Below, piece by piece: positions 24,231 through 36,839 of a DNA stretch of 64,000 nt. The notes beneath the pieces were generated by a model that saw only the letters and a list, made by a program, of their open reading frames with translations, was not told the origin of the DNA and made no database searches. The stretch spans positions 1,798,001-1,862,000 of the forward strand of contig RCSZ01000002.1 in assembly GCA_014898425.1 (NCBI GenBank), in the 5' to 3' direction. Both the position numbers and the translations under genes were made by a program. The stretch comes from Botryotinia globosa (lineage: Eukaryota; Ascomycota; Leotiomycetes; Helotiales; Sclerotiniaceae). Every line of letters begins with the position of its first letter. Position 1 is the first letter of the stretch.

Positions 24231-25037
24231 ATGGCATCAACAAGTCAACCGCATTCTTCTTTCCCCGCGCGTCCGTTCAATAACATACGCAATCCTCCCA
24301 CCACAACTGCTTTTGCTCAATCACAACCCGCTCTGGCTTTGAGGCAGAAAGAAAGGTTATCGAAGGATACCCAAGCGCAAGCTCCTGCCCCGGCCATGGC
24401 CCCGCCGGCTAATGCTCAGATGAACATTTTAAGTGATGAACAGAGGGAAGAGATCAACGAAGCTGTATGTTTACACATATCCCACGAAGAACCATGCGCA
24501 AGACGACACAATCCCATCACGAGTCGCGCGCATCGCATCAACCCCTCCTCCTCAACCCACATCAAAACAATGCGCTAACAAACCCCTCAGTTCGTTCTCT
24601 TCGACAACGACAAGGACCAAAGAATCGACTACCACGAATTCAAAGTCGCCCTCAAAGCCCTCGGTTTCGATCTGCCCAAACCCGAAATCCTCACTCTTTT
24701 AACCACGCACGGCATACCTCCCGACACCGCAGCGCGCAACGGCATACGCGATCCCAATATCCCCCCCGGGCGTCTGCTACTCACTCTCCAAGCCTTCCAA
24801 ACCATCGCCGGGAATCTAATAGCGGCGCGCGACCCTCGTGACGAAATACTGCGAGCGTTCGCTCTATTCGATACCGACGACAAAGGCATGATAACCCTTG
24901 AAGATTTACGGCGAGTGGCGCACGAACTAGGCGAGGGACTAGAAGAAGACGAGCTGCGAGCGATGATAGAGGAATTCGATTTAGAGGGCAAAGGCGGAGT
25001 AGGGAGAGAAGAGTTTATTCAAATATGTATGGGATGA
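24231..25037 (+). CDS. CDC31: centrin, Cdc31 type (spindle pole body duplication)
   Basis: Calcium-binding EF-hand protein of the spindle pole body, which in fungi also works with Sac3 in mRNA export. Exons 24231-24464 and 24591-25037 give 226 aa. Residues 1-70 are a Pro/Gln/Ala-rich tail. EF-hand 1 is canonical (DNDKDQRIDYHE, about 83-94). EF-hand 2 is degenerate and carries the insertion around GIPPDTAARNGIRDPN typical of Cdc31. EF-hands 3 (DTDDKGMITLED, about 172) and 4 (DLEGKGGVGREE, about 208) follow; in EF-hand 4 several ligands are Gly, so calcium binding there is doubtful. The intron lies just before EF-hand 1 (donor GTATGT, acceptor CCTCAG). The gene is divergent from NUP145, another nuclear-envelope factor, though the spacing is too wide to argue co-regulation. 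Confidence 0.95.
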
Positions 25038-25927
25038 ATGAAAACCCCCAAACTCAATATATCATCTCATCCTCATCAAGGTCTCGGGTCGCCCGTTGGA
25101 TTACCACCTTCCCCCAGCCTCTGGAAGCAGTCCACCGATTTGTTCCATCGTTTCATCGAACACAAAATCATCCCGGCCAATTCGAAGTACTGGAGCAGAA
25201 GGATGGGAGATAGAGACCTGTTTTGATTACAGTATGACGTTTTTGTCTTTAGTTTTTCGTGTATATCACATCGTTATACCATCAATCATATCAAGGAGTA
25301 AAGCAAGGAGTGTAGGCGTCGGTTTGGGTTACAGAGGGGCCAAGGTATTGCACTACCTTCATACGAGTAGGTATGCATAATTACAGTACATTTCCAGGAT
25401 ACCACATCCACAGCACGAGAAAGACATTCGTGATCTCAATTTGAAAGCGCATACCTGCCAGTCGAAGGATTCATCCAGAAGTCGCGTCGAATAGAACCAG
25501 GTATCACTCAGCATTGCACCAGATTAGCGAACAGCATTCTTCAATTTATCACACATATTTACACTCCATAACTCAATCTACTCTAACTACACCGTCCTCC
25601 TAAAGCTGAAGCCTTGCAATATATCCCCAAGCCATTAGCCTCTCTTTCCACCCAAACCTAACCCAAATTGCATATCATGTTATCTCATCTCACAATGCAC
25701 TCAAAAATCTTTCGAAGAAGAGAAAATGATTGATTGCAAAGAACGACGGTAACAATAGAAGAATGTAGAAAAGCCACCTCCGCCGGTAAAGCAAAGGGGC
25801 ATGCGTAAACCAATCCAAGGCTTCCGAATAATTTCCATGTCGAAGTGCCAAACTTTATACTTTCCCTTTCCGCTCTTCCAATAATGCCATTTATCACTCC
25901 TTATCTGCCTCCCCCTCCAGCTGCCAT
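25038..25927. other. convergent 3' region, CDC31 and epsin
   Basis: 890 bp between two stop codons facing each other. No coding region supported; expected to hold both 3' UTRs and polyadenylation signals. Confidence 0.5.
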
Positions 25928-27812
25928 TTAAAATTGTATCAAATCTCCACCCTGTCCGTTCTGTCCCTGCTGAGGCCTGGGGCCGAATGGATTGCTCGAT
26001 TGGTTAAATCCGTTTGCGCCGCCATTCATGCCAGCTGGTCCAGTAGCAGCCGGAACTTGTCGACCATATGGACTGCCGCCGAACGCGCCAGCAGCATTAT
26101 TTTGATATGTGGTTTGTGGCATGCCGGTATATTGGGTTTGGAGGAATGGGTTGTTGCCGGTTTGTTGTTCATGGATACGTCCTAAGCCAGCACCCGCACT
26201 ATTAACAAAGGTTCCTGGTGCAGTATGCTGAGCTGGGATTCTAAGGTTCCCTGTATTTCCAAAAGTGTCCATTCCGTCTCCGCTGGATAGAAGCGCATTG
26301 AGCTTAGCTTCATGTTCGGATACTTCTCTTTGGGGTGGTTGCGGCGAGAATGAAGGAGAAGGACTGAAGGACGGAGTGTTGCTGAATGATGACGTATTGT
26401 TGTACTGGCCCAGAGTCTTCTGTTCTTGAAGAGTAGCTAGTGTTGGCTTGGATGCAGCGGAACTGGTTTGAGGGCGCGCAAATGATGATGCAAATGGATT
26501 GTTGGATCCAGTAGGCATTGGTTGTAAAGATTGGAGTGATTGGCTCGGGTTTGTAGCCCAGGGGTTGTTCGTTCCGGCGGGAGCAATTGGTTCTAGGTGC
26601 TGCTGTTGTTGCTGCTGAGGTTGCTGCTGTTGCTGTTGCGAGAACTGGTCATATGGATTAAATCCAGTAGGCTGCGGTTGAAACGGTTGTTGTTGTTGCT
26701 GCTGTGATGCGTAAGGATCAAAGCCCGTTTGCTGCATGGAGAATCCAGGTTGATAACCAGTAGGTTGATAGCCAGTAGGTTGCGCATTTTGGAAATTTGT
26801 GTAGGGATTTAAATATCCCGTAGGCTGTGTTTGCAAATCAATAGGATTTCCTGACCAATCGACGGCTCCTTGTTGCTGGTACCCTCCATTGAAACCAGTG
26901 GGTTGCGATAATTGAATTGGATCATCATCAAAAAGCGAATGCGCATTTTGCTCTTCTAATTCACGTCTGCGCAACTCTTCTTCCTCTTGACTGAGCTTGA
27001 GAGCTTTAGCTAGATCATCGTCGTCTGGTTCACGGCCCCCTTGCCTACTCTCACGCTTCTTACGATCCTCTTCCTCTTGGTATTTGCTAGCCTCAATAGC
27101 CAACCTATATTCTGCATCCTCTTCGTCGGCGCGCTGCGCTCGGTGTGGTCGTTGTCGTCGTGGCTGTGCATCTGAAGGTTCGGAAAACTCATCCAGGCCA
27201 GTAACTCTAGATTTCCAGTTTTTGCGATCAGCGCGCTCAGCTCGGAGTCTATCCTCATCTAAGATCAAAGATGTTAATTCTTTAGCGGAGACCCGAACTA
27301 AGAACATAGTTAGCAGGCTTCATTAGTCTCATCGTGAAAATGCAAACCATTTTGACCAACATCTCTCCCATCCTCGTCAATATACTGGAACTCCCTCAAA
27401 GTCTTGATAATATAGAGGTTCTTTCTTGCCCATGTCACTACCAACTCGGAACCTTCGTGCAGACAGTAATCTAATACTTTCAAGGCCTTCAAAACATGTC
27501 TCCAATTTTTGCCCTTGTCGTTCAAACGTTTGTCGATCATATCCATTATCTGATAAAATGTTTCCGCCCTGTGATACTCGCGTCAGTTCTATTCACAATG
27601 GCAAGTGATAAAGGTACGCACGAATTGAAGGTTAGTTGGGCAATTTCAGCCATGTCAGATCCGACCGGACCCCATGGGTCATTACTCGTAGCTATCATTC
27701 ATCAATAAAAGAGTCGGAAGTTTGGCAAAAGAATCATACCATTCCGAACTTTGATTTGCACATTGTTATATCCTTTCGTGATGTTCTTGACGCTTCGTAC
27801 GACTTTCGACAT
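25928..27812 (-). CDS. ENT1: epsin (ENTH-domain endocytic adaptor, Ent1/Ent2 type)
   Basis: Clathrin adaptor that bends PIP2 membrane and brings in ubiquitinated cargo. Four exons (27812-27740, 27691-27622, 27568-27348, 27297-25928) give 577 aa. The ENTH domain spans residues 1 to about 140 (MSKVVRSVKNITKGYNNVQI, DKRLNDKGKNWRHVLKALKV, LREFQYIDEDGRDVGQN). Two ubiquitin-interacting motifs follow at about 180-196 (EYRLAIEASKYQ) and 213-230 (DLAKALKLSQEEEE). The tail is Gln-rich with QPTGY/QPTGF repeats, several NPF motifs that bind EH domains (NNPFASS, NNPFLQ, SNPFGP), and the C-terminal clathrin box GDLIQF. The third intron uses a weak donor (GTTTGC), but only this join restores QNVRVSAKEL. Yeast has paralogues ENT1 and ENT2; here the symbol means the shared orthologue. 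Confidence 0.95.
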
Positions 27813-28936
27813 GTTGACGACCTGATCTCTCCTGAGTTCAATACCGAACTAATTGTAATGTCTGAATTGCGATCAAAGATTCGGTAGCTATCCAGCTACG
27901 ATGCGACACCTAAGAAGCCAATCGCGAATCGCGTTTGTATGGAAAGGCGACAACGGCGTAATGATGAATGATGTTGTCAGGTATGGCGTCGTAAGTGATC
28001 AATCACTATGTAATCGCTTGATATGGTAATTTCCGATGTTAATGAATGAAGACCCAGCGCAGTATGTAATGTACCCAGTAGTAAAGGCTAGGCAGGCTAT
28101 GCTTCGGTTGGCCCCGCACTTTCCGGTTCCTGATCAAAGGGAACGAATATTTGAATGTCTAAAGATTGATTAAAAAGGGTGATGATTTGATTTTGAGGTT
28201 GAAGGTGTCTTTTTTCTGTAAAGGTTGTTTAAGACGATTAGATATGTAGAGTTTGTAGAATTAAGCATACTCGTATAAAATTTGAATAGATAGGTAGTGT
28301 CGGTTTATTAGGTTGCGACAATTTCCAGGTAGTGGCTAAAAAGGTTGAAAGTTGCAACTTTCAACTTGCTTGCAGGTCTCCGGCAATCGGTGCAGTATGA
28401 CGATTAGCGGGATCAACCCCATGGCCCAGAAAAGTCACCATCCATCCATTACAGTCATGTGACACGTATTCAGAGTTCATGTCAGGTACATACGAGCTAT
28501 CATTGGACTTCACTATAACTGGGGACATTTGTTCGATAGAGATTTGTTTTCTCATTTGGAATGTTTTGGTTTATTTTGGTATTGACTAATAAACCCCCTT
28601 TCCCCCCCATCAACCAACTGCTGTAAGTACTAGGTAATTGTCTTGCATCGATCAAGATCAGCACTGTTGCCATACCCTTCCCCTTTCCATCTTTCAAATT
28701 ATTCGCCTGTTCTGCTCCCCTGGCATCCTCTACTGTTGAGATTTGCACAGATCAAGTATACCATGGATTGATCACTTATATATAAGTACAGTACTGGAGT
28801 CAAGACTCTAGATCAATGTATTCCATTGGAATGTGGTCAGTCACCAATCCCAAGTGAAAAGCAGGAATCCTTCTAGACCAGCGCAACGTGATCAGGTACC
28901 ATATTTTTTCTCGCAATATGTGCTCCGAATACATTC
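27813..28936. other. intergenic, epsin promoter and 3' region of GTPase gene
   Basis: 1.1 kb between the start of the epsin gene and the end of the next minus-strand gene. No coding region seen; short minus-strand frames at 28361-28748 are not protein-like. Confidence 0.5.
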
Positions 28937-30052
28937 TCAGGCTGCAGTACTCAATCCCTCGAATAGTTCTTCGTGCGAAATGATGTCCGCTTGCTTGGCT
29001 AGCTTGATTTTTGGCTGGATATGTAGACCCGCCGCCCTTAGCATTGCAAATCTAACAGCATCAATGCCATATTTCCTTCCAGCACACTTCTCAGATGTGC
29101 ATGTTAGTATCTCTCCAGTCATAGAGTCAGCGTCCTCAGACTCTGGGTCCGGCTCGATGGTTTCTTTTGTCTCTTGCAAGACTTTGTCTACGCGGGACAT
29201 CCTATTCTTCAAATTATCACTGCTCGGGATTTTTTTCGTGTTTGAAGCAAACAGAATCTTATCAATCTTTGACAGCACCACTTGATGGGGTACTTTCTGT
29301 GACCGCAACATTTGCAGCATCACACGATCACTCTCCTTGATTCCGTGCTCGGAATCAATGAGTACGAAAGCTCGTTTCAGCTGTTTCCTCTTCTCCAAAT
29401 ATTTGATGATTTCTTTTCCCCATTCAGGTCTACCGCCATGTCCATATCCTGGCATATCCAGTACCACTAATCGCTCGCTATTGTCTTCAGACCCTTCATG
29501 CCCTCCAATCGCAAATGCATTCATAGACCGAGTTCGCCCAGGTTTCGAGCTGGTAAATGCTGCCTTGGTATTGAGCAGAGCGTTGAGAAGAGACGATTTC
29601 CCAACCTACAACATACTAGTGTCAGTATGTACCTATAAGCGCAACAACTCGTGTCTTCTGTATCAAAAAACCACAGATAGTATTCAGTATAACGGAAAGA
29701 TCAAGTTACAAGCCCAATACTATAATTAGAGGATTAAGCTTACATTTGATCGTCCTAAGAAACAAACCTCGGAGCTATCTCCAAACTCCATGGCATAGAA
29801 TTGCGATGTAGACCATAAGTGCTTGGGAGGTTTTTTGGTGAAAAATCCATTTGCGTGCACAAGTTGAGCTTCCGTGGGTGGTAAAGTGTCCCAGTGGTAG
29901 CATAGTTTAGTAGAAGGAAAATTCATATGTTGTGGTATTTGAGAATCATGACCCTGTGATATCGTCTTAAGTCCTCTGAAAACATTGCTCGCAGAAATCA
30001 AATTTCGTCGATTTGTACGAGCACATGACTGTATCCTCAAAAGCGTTGACAT
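28937..30052 (-). CDS. MRX8: mitochondrial EngB/YihA-family GTPase (Mrx8-like)
   Basis: TRAFAC-class GTPase of the EngB/YsxC family. In bacteria it helps large ribosomal subunit assembly; the yeast counterpart Mrx8 works in mitochondrial translation. Exons 30052-29744 and 29605-28937 give 325 aa. The N-terminus is basic and Arg/Ser-rich (MSTLLRIQSCARTNRRNLIS), as expected for a mitochondrial targeting sequence. The intron falls inside the P-loop: exon 1 ends FLGRSN and exon 2 starts VGKSSLLN. Then come KPGRTRSMNAF (switch I), DMPGYGHGG (G3), SKID (G4) and an extended acidic insert (EPDPESEDAD) before the C-terminal helix. The start used is the Met that gives the targeting-like sequence; the open frame runs 52 codons further up into the divergent promoter and is unlikely to be used. 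Confidence 0.92.
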
Positions 30053-30241
30053 TGGAAGGGAATTCGATGTTGAAGTGCAAGAGAATATGAATATTTCGGA
30101 TGGACGAGGCTGCAAGGCTGAAAATATGTCGGAATTTTTGGTGCCGACAGTTCTAATTCTAAGATGTGCCAGGATGGTGATTTCACTTTCCTCATCAACT
30201 TTCCTCAAACCTCACTCTCATCGGCGCGGGCAACTACGAAA
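30053..30241. promoter_or_regulatory. compact bidirectional promoter, MRX8 and FMC1
   Basis: Only 189 bp separate two start codons facing apart, and both products are mitochondrial. The interval must hold both 5' UTRs and promoters. No TATA box is obvious, and no named site can be claimed. Confidence 0.7.
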
Positions 30242-30577
30242 ATGTCTTCTGTCACACCTACGAAGCTACGCTCTCTCTACCGCTCGTTTCTCCGCGAACT
30301 TCCATCTCGACCTCTGACCCAAGAATCCCGCTCACCTCTACAATCCCGCATTCGCAGAACCATAGCCTCGGAAACTGGCACGCCAATCGAGCAAGCAGAG
30401 CAATTCTTACAATATGTCAAGGCGCAAAGGATGTATGCCACATTACTTGAGAGATATAACCCTGGCATGAATATGGATGAAGAAGAGCGAGTACGTTTGA
30501 CTGCCAGGAGGGTGGGAATGGATCTACCGGAAGAGTTTTCGTATGGTCAAGATGGGAATGGGGGCAAAGTCCAGTGA
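30242..30577 (+). CDS. FMC1: Fmc1-like LYR protein (F1-ATPase assembly factor)
   Basis: Single exon, 111 aa. A small mitochondrial matrix protein that in yeast supports Atp12 during assembly of the F1 sector of ATP synthase. The LYR motif is at the N-terminus (LRSLYRSFLRELPSRPL, residues 9-25). The fungal Fmc1 core follows: EQAEQFLQYVKAQRMYATLL, ERYNPGMNMDEEERVRLTA and RRVGMDLPEEF. Length fits the family. The start is the ATG in GAAAATG; earlier in-frame codons belong to the shared promoter. It is transcribed divergently from the mitochondrial GTPase gene, which suggests shared regulation of mitochondrial biogenesis. Confidence 0.93.
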   Translation: MSSVTPTKLRSLYRSFLRELPSRPLTQESRSPLQSRIRRTIASETGTPIEQAEQFLQYVKAQRMYATLLERYNPGMNMDEEERVRLTARRVGMDLPEEFSYGQDGNGGKVQ

Positions 30578-32459
30578 GGGTTGAAGCGGTTGTAACGACA
30601 GCATGGCTCATGCAAATCAATGGAGGACGCGAAATCTTAACAGCGAATAAGATGGAAGACCATTGATGGACCCACAATCCAGAGCTTTGGGATATGGTGC
30701 CTCTTGAGGGTAATACCTGTTCAATGCCTTGTGCGCACACTAAGGACGAGCTATCACCCCAGTATCATACCAGTTTCGATAGGGTCGAAAAACATTTGTG
30801 TAAAATATGGGCTCTGCTGTACAGATCGAATGGGCAGTGAAGTAATGCAACTCCAGCCCTCATTCAGTAGGCTAGCTTCTAGACCTAAATGATATTTATT
30901 ATATCGCTACATACCTACTTTGTGCAAACTTAAGCGGTAGCATGTTGTTGAGACTCAATCTTGCCTCGTTTACTGTATGATATTACGTCGAACTTGGATT
31001 GACAATCCACCCATATCAGATAGGCAATGTGAAGAAAAATGGAGCTTGTAATAACGATGCTCAGTTCGTGATGTCGCTCAGTGACAGGACTTGATGAGAT
31101 CCACTGTGGAATTTTGATACACAGTACCGACTGTGATGAAAGTGCATCCTCGGTATCCAGATGACGGACGTTTCACAAGCCTTTTTCTCTTGCCTACTTG
31201 CCAAGCTCAAGCTAAGTTCCTTGTCCCATACATTACTTCTATGAATACAAATATGTCAGATTCTCGTTTTCATCCAGTATATCAATCACACCTCCTAGCT
31301 AGGTGCCTAGTAGATAGCCTCACACACGTGTCTTATGGATTGATCAGTCTAGAATCTCCCCGCTAATAACTCACTGCTAGAGTAGCGATTCCATACCGAA
31401 GCAAGCACAATACATACAATAACTTATGACTGCCTACCTCGTACCTAGATGACCTATCCTCGTAAGTCTCTAGATCCTAACTAACCGTTGCGATTGTGAG
31501 ATGCTTAATCGGCGAAGAGGGAAAGGGAAGAAGAAAAAGATAAGACATTGGATGACTCTATTTTTAGTTACACTATAGAAAGCACTTTCTTAGTCTCGGG
31601 CTCCACATGCAATAGATTTCTCTCCATAATCCTCATGAATTAATTACTGGGTAGGTGATAATTATAGTTAAGACTGTTGGTCTGTATTCTCTATGCGAGA
31701 AACGAGCATGTCCTCAAGATTTCGATTTATCATTTATCATTCAAAACTACATATACAGAGTCTAATTCAGGTACGGAGTACACACCATGTCTCACCCTCA
31801 ACGGTGCATGCACATATCAAATGAAAGCTTCAACCTTTTTCCTCTGCTGTCGAAGCCGTCAATACAACCTTTTAAGGGCACGGATACGGTTTGGCGCATG
31901 AATCGTTGGGGGGCGAGGGGGAGCCCGTACAGAGTAAGCGCTGGACATGTCAAATGAAGACTAGCAGACTAGATCCATGTCGAAATGTCACTGTATTGGC
32001 ATCTCATTGGCTCAATATGAAAAAGGCGGACAGAATTAATCATGCACATCAACTCCGATAACTCCAATCGTGGGCCATGCCATATTTGGAACCTTGAAGT
32101 TGGTGGTGTTGTAAGGTAAGGATGGGAGCATCTTGCTTTGCCCATGCTACCATGCTTCAAAAACAGCCATCGCGCCCCTTCGAATCAAAAAAATCCCACC
32201 ATGACCTAAAGGGAGGTCGATCCCATAGGAAAAAAAAGGGATATCCTTCACAACTTGAAAACTTCACCTCACACTCAACTCGACTCGTTTACATCTTTAT
32301 GCTCAGATGAGACCAAAGGCAAAGTCGTCTAAATAGGACGAAAGCCTGGCTTGAGTGCTTGAGTGCTTGAGTGCTTGAGTGTCGAGGTTAAGTCTCGTTT
32401 GTCGCGATAGCACCTTCGTGTTACTATTTTTAGAATCGGGAGACTGTAAAGACACGACA
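30578..32459. other. intergenic, leader of the 1255-aa gene
   Basis: 1.9 kb without a supported gene. Contains an 8-nt tandem repeat just upstream of the next ATG. Likely the long promoter and 5' UTR of the following gene. Confidence 0.5.
32350..32381. repeat. CTTGAGTG tandem repeat (4 copies)
   Basis: Four perfect copies of the 8-nt unit CTTGAGTG, about 80 bp upstream of the start codon of the 1255-aa gene, so probably in its 5' UTR or core promoter. Copy number could affect expression. Confidence 0.85.
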
Positions 32460-35400
32460 ATGAACCCTCATAGAGAGCATGGTTTCCGAAGAAGAATGGA
32501 ATTGAACCCCATCACAACATCTCTTCAGGTCACTCCTCCTCATCATCAGACTCCAGGATCTACCATCTCTGGAAATCCGAGCTCGGCATTTGGATATCAT
32601 CCATCACAGTACAACACACCTCAGAGCTCGGTGCGACAGTACAACCCTTCACAATGGACCTCATCTCCCAGCATCAGTGGTGGTTCAGATACTTCGCACT
32701 ATTCTGCCAGGCCACCTCACGATCCAGATGGTACTTGATTTCAAAAATTGTTTTTAACTTTCGAATTTACATCCACAGTGTGCGCGAGGTAGTAAAAGCT
32801 AATAATTAATTGCAGTAGTGATTCCGGCTCCACCCCCATACTCGCCACCTCGAAGCAATAGACCGGCAGGAGGGTCAGATGAGTCTATGTCTTCTCCACC
32901 ACAGGCATATCGGTCATCCCCAGATATTCCACATACCCCTCATACTCCGGCCCCAAGTACCCCACACCCAAATTATCCTCCTCCACCTGGTGGACGATCG
33001 AGAGCTGGATCGAATGATCGACCACATGGCGTCTTTGGATTCTCTAGGAGACAAGTCAACCATTCTGAGAATCCCAGAATGTCACCAGCAAACAGGGAAC
33101 CAATGCCTCCAGTTCCAGCCATTCCAAGAAGAGTTGTGGAACAGACTCGTCAAGAACTTGCAGAGCCTGTTCCGATCAATGTTCTACCTCCAGGGTCCCG
33201 TCGAGCTGCATCTACGGGAGCCATCAGCTCAGCATCCCCGGCGCATTCGCGAGATCCATCGACTACTCGATGGCAGCCTGGAATGCCCTTACCTCCGCCT
33301 CCGCCTGGCGTCCCTCCACCCCCAAGATCCCAAAGTATGACCCGTACGCTCGAAAGTGTAACCTCTCCTCCTATGCGAAGACCACCACCTTCATCTTCTT
33401 TAGGTCCAGTTCCGCCCACTCCACTCTCGCCTCCACCCCAAGCTTCTGCGGCAGCGTCAGATTGGCCTGACGAGACACCCATAGCAGCATCTCCCCGAAA
33501 CCGTGTAGAAAGTCCCGCGCTCCACATCGATACTTCGAGCAACGCTTCTAGTACAGCGACTGATTCCATTTCTGATTCAAATTCTTCTAGCTTGGCAAGA
33601 TCGCGAGCAGTCAGAGGAGAGAAAACTATTCGTGAAAGAAGAAGTGAAAGCAGAACTGGCAGGGTAGCTTACCCTGAATCGGCTATTGAACAATCAAATA
33701 ATCCTTGGGCGGAAGCGATTACTCCTAGTGACATTGTTGTGCCCCTAGCGAGGCGTCAAACTATAACCAGGGCTACTCCAAGGAGCGGAAGATCATCTAA
33801 TTTTTCAGAAACTCCGAGATCGTCCCAACCCATGCAGCAGAACTTGACCACTCCTGATCGTATGAACGGAACTGCTACCGGCTCTAGAGGCTCAACTCCT
33901 AGACCAGTGGCACCTACTCCGCCATTCTCTCCTGAGTCTATCAGGTCATCTGGAATAGAACACTCACCATCAATTCCTTTTAAATCCTTGCCAACTCCCC
34001 CACTACAGTCAAGAATGGTTCAAAAGACTTCCAATAATCGTCCGCCTTCCTTGATCATCCCTAAAAATGACTCCGCAGTCATCGCTGCCTCGACTGCATC
34101 CCAGCCTGCAACAGGCAAATCCGTTGCAAGTCAAATATCCCAAATGACCCCAAATGATGATTTCGCCTGCTCTGCAGCAGAGAGACATGAAATTTTTGTT
34201 CAAAGAGAAGCTAGTGCAACAAATGATACAGACCGTGTACGCATTTTTGCTGAGTTTATTGTGAATGAATCTAGAATTCGTCGAGACCGTTATGCGTCCG
34301 CTATAGATGCAATGGGGTCCGAGATTTTAGATTTGACTCGGGACTTATTTCGCCCGAACACTAATCCTCGTAGAGACTCTTCGGCGTCTCGTGCAAGTGA
34401 ATTTACACCTGCATCGTCAGCTGCGCCAAGATCACATAGGGGCTCGCTAGTAGGGGCCGTAAAGGAAAATATACCGTTACAGAACTCAGAACCAAGATCT
34501 GGATCGCGCCCACCCACGAGGCCAACCTCACGCTCAGATTCAAGGCCTGGATCTAGAGCTAATTCAGCAGGTCCGCCATCTCCAGCTCCAACACAACAAA
34601 ATCCACAATGGTGGAGTCAACCTGGCTATATGCCCTCCTTATCTCCAATCCCAAGCATGAGTGTTAGTGAGGCACTTGATGGTGCAAGTTCACGAGGAAG
34701 GCCTTCAAGCAGATGGTGGGAAGTTAGTCAACATGGATCAGATGGAGCTCCTTCGTCAAGATTCGAGAGATCAAAACGAGAATCAAAGTATATGGGTATG
34801 CCAAAGGAATTGCGTGAGGCTTTACAATTTGGTGAAGGAGACCAATCTTCGGGATCGCCAATGGAGAATACATTTGGTGGGCCGAGTCATTCAGCCCATC
34901 TAGGTCCCAACGAATATCCACAGGAGAAAACTGGCTTCCACCAACCGAATCAAGTATCTCCCGTATTTCAGTCAATTGCTCCCCCAGCCCTCGTTCCACG
35001 AACGCCCTTCACACCAAATCCCCAGCACCTTGATGTTTCAAGATTGGTCACATTGCCCCCACCTTATCCCCGTCACCACCCAGCCGTCAACAACAACCAT
35101 CCAGATCTCACAAGCATCCGTACAACTGTTCGTACCTTAAGCGACATCACTGAAGTAACTGCCACTAAAGAACGCTTTTTGAGGGATAGTGCTCAGATGC
35201 AGGAAGATCAAACTACTGCTGCCTCCAAACGTCGAGCATCACTACGTCTCCGTATGCAGCGCGATATTGAAGCTGGAACAATCTCGTACGCTGACGCAGC
35301 TGCATACGAAGCAGATTCTGTCACCAGTGAACTTCTCAAATCAAAGGAAGCCGCCAAATCTGTTTTTGAACTCTTTCAATCTCAAGTCGTTCTTCCTGTC

Positions 35401-36312
35401 AACGAATTACTCATGACCCGTATTCAATCAGCCACTGATCTTTTTGAACAGCTGCGAAGTAAACTCTTTAATGACTCAAGAAACCAGAATCCGACTTCTA
35501 CCCAGGAAGAAGGTGATGAACAACCAGAGCTTATTGAAAAATTGACCCTTCTCAAATGGATTTTCGAAGCTCGTGAGCAACTTCACCGTGAAGTTTACGA
35601 ATTACTCTCGGATCGCAATGATCGTTACAAAGAAATGATCATAACTCCTTATCGCTTATCCCAAAATACCGAAAAAGTGCGCGGCGCAGAATCCTTCTTC
35701 GCAGAAGATGCTCAAAAACGCAAACAAGAATTCGAATCCGAGATTCTCAAGCGTACAGAGGAATTCATGGATATTATCGAAGAAAATGTAGTGCGAGGCG
35801 TGGAAGTTCAGCTCGGTGCTTTCTGGGATATAGCTCCCTCTCTCAGTCGTTTGGTTGAGCAGATCCCGAAAGATGGAGATTTGGAAGACTTCATGATACA
35901 AATACCCAAAGATGAATACGAGGAAAATCCAAGCTATTATGATTTTCCGTTACAATATTTGTATACACTCATAGTCCACACGGGCAAATCGACATATCAG
36001 TTTATCGAAAGTCAGACGAATTTGCTCTGTTTATTACACGAAGTTAAAGTAGGAGTAACGGCAGCAAATTGTAGATTAATGGCAACTCAACGCGTAGCGC
36101 AGGGAGAAGGAAAAGAAGAGGTGGAAAGGGAGTTAGAGGCAGTGAAGAAGGAAGAAGAGGGAAGACTAACAGATGATTTGAAAGAGAAAGTGAAAGTTGT
36201 TGAAGAGCTTTGGAGGAGTGGCTTGGGGACTGAGTTGGATGAAGTGAGGGGGAGGATTTTAAGATGGCTGAAGAAGGTTGGAGGCGAGTTGCCGCCTGAT
36301 GATGAGGCGTAG
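32460..36312 (+). CDS. large Pro/Ser-rich coiled-coil protein, 1255 aa, unknown function
   Basis: Exons 32460-32730 and 32816-36312 (donor GTACTT, acceptor TTGCAG) give 1255 aa. Residues 1 to about 450 and 600 to 800 are disordered and rich in Pro/Ser/Arg, with SH3- or WW-ligand-like runs (IPAPPPYSPPR, PLPPPPPGVPPPPRS, PPTPLSPPPQ). Between them lies a short conserved-looking block (ERHEIFVQREAS, ESRIRRDRYASAIDAM). The last 350-400 residues are a helical, probably coiled-coil domain (TATKERFLRDSAQMQ, KWIFEAREQLHREVYELLSD, RKQEFESEILKRTEEFM, GAFWDIAPSLSRLVEQIP). No membrane segment or signal peptide. The layout resembles a cytoskeletal or cortical scaffold, but I do not recognise the family and do not assign a function. 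Confidence 0.88.
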
Positions 36313-36839
36313 GAGGGTAGTGGGCGAGTTATCGCGCATGCTAGAGTGTTATGAAAATCTCCGTTGCATGCGCGTATGCATTTATGAGGACGATGTTATG
36401 TTACGATATGATTCGATATCTTTACGTACAACGATTACGATAAGAAGGTTTAGGGGGCACAAGAATTCTTAATGTATATATTAACTTCAACTCACGATCG
36501 TTTCTGGGGAGCTTAGGAGCAGAATCATTTAGATTGTTGGCGGTAGCTTTTGTTGTCTTTTCGATACCCCTTTTCGTATTTACATCATTCTTCTTTTCGG
36601 CTATATGAGAACTATGAGAATTCATGCAGATGACTTTATGTGAATCATTGAGAATATTTAATTTTGGAAGCTAACCTTTGTTTCTATCCTAGATACATGC
36701 ATACCTCAAACCGAAAGCATAAAAGCAATGGATCTATCAGAATCCATAGATGGACACAGAGACTAAAGAAAAATCTAAAACAACATCCTACCTCGCTTCC
36801 TATACCCCACAATTCCTGCAAAAGTTTGGTCTGTGATAG
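36313..36839. other. convergent 3' region
   Basis: 527 bp between two facing stop codons; nothing coding is supported. Expected 3' UTRs. Confidence 0.5.

Noticed and set aside
33150..33569. 139-codon minus frame opposite the 1255-aa gene
   Set aside because: Antisense of Pro/Ser repeats; Gly-rich translation without features.
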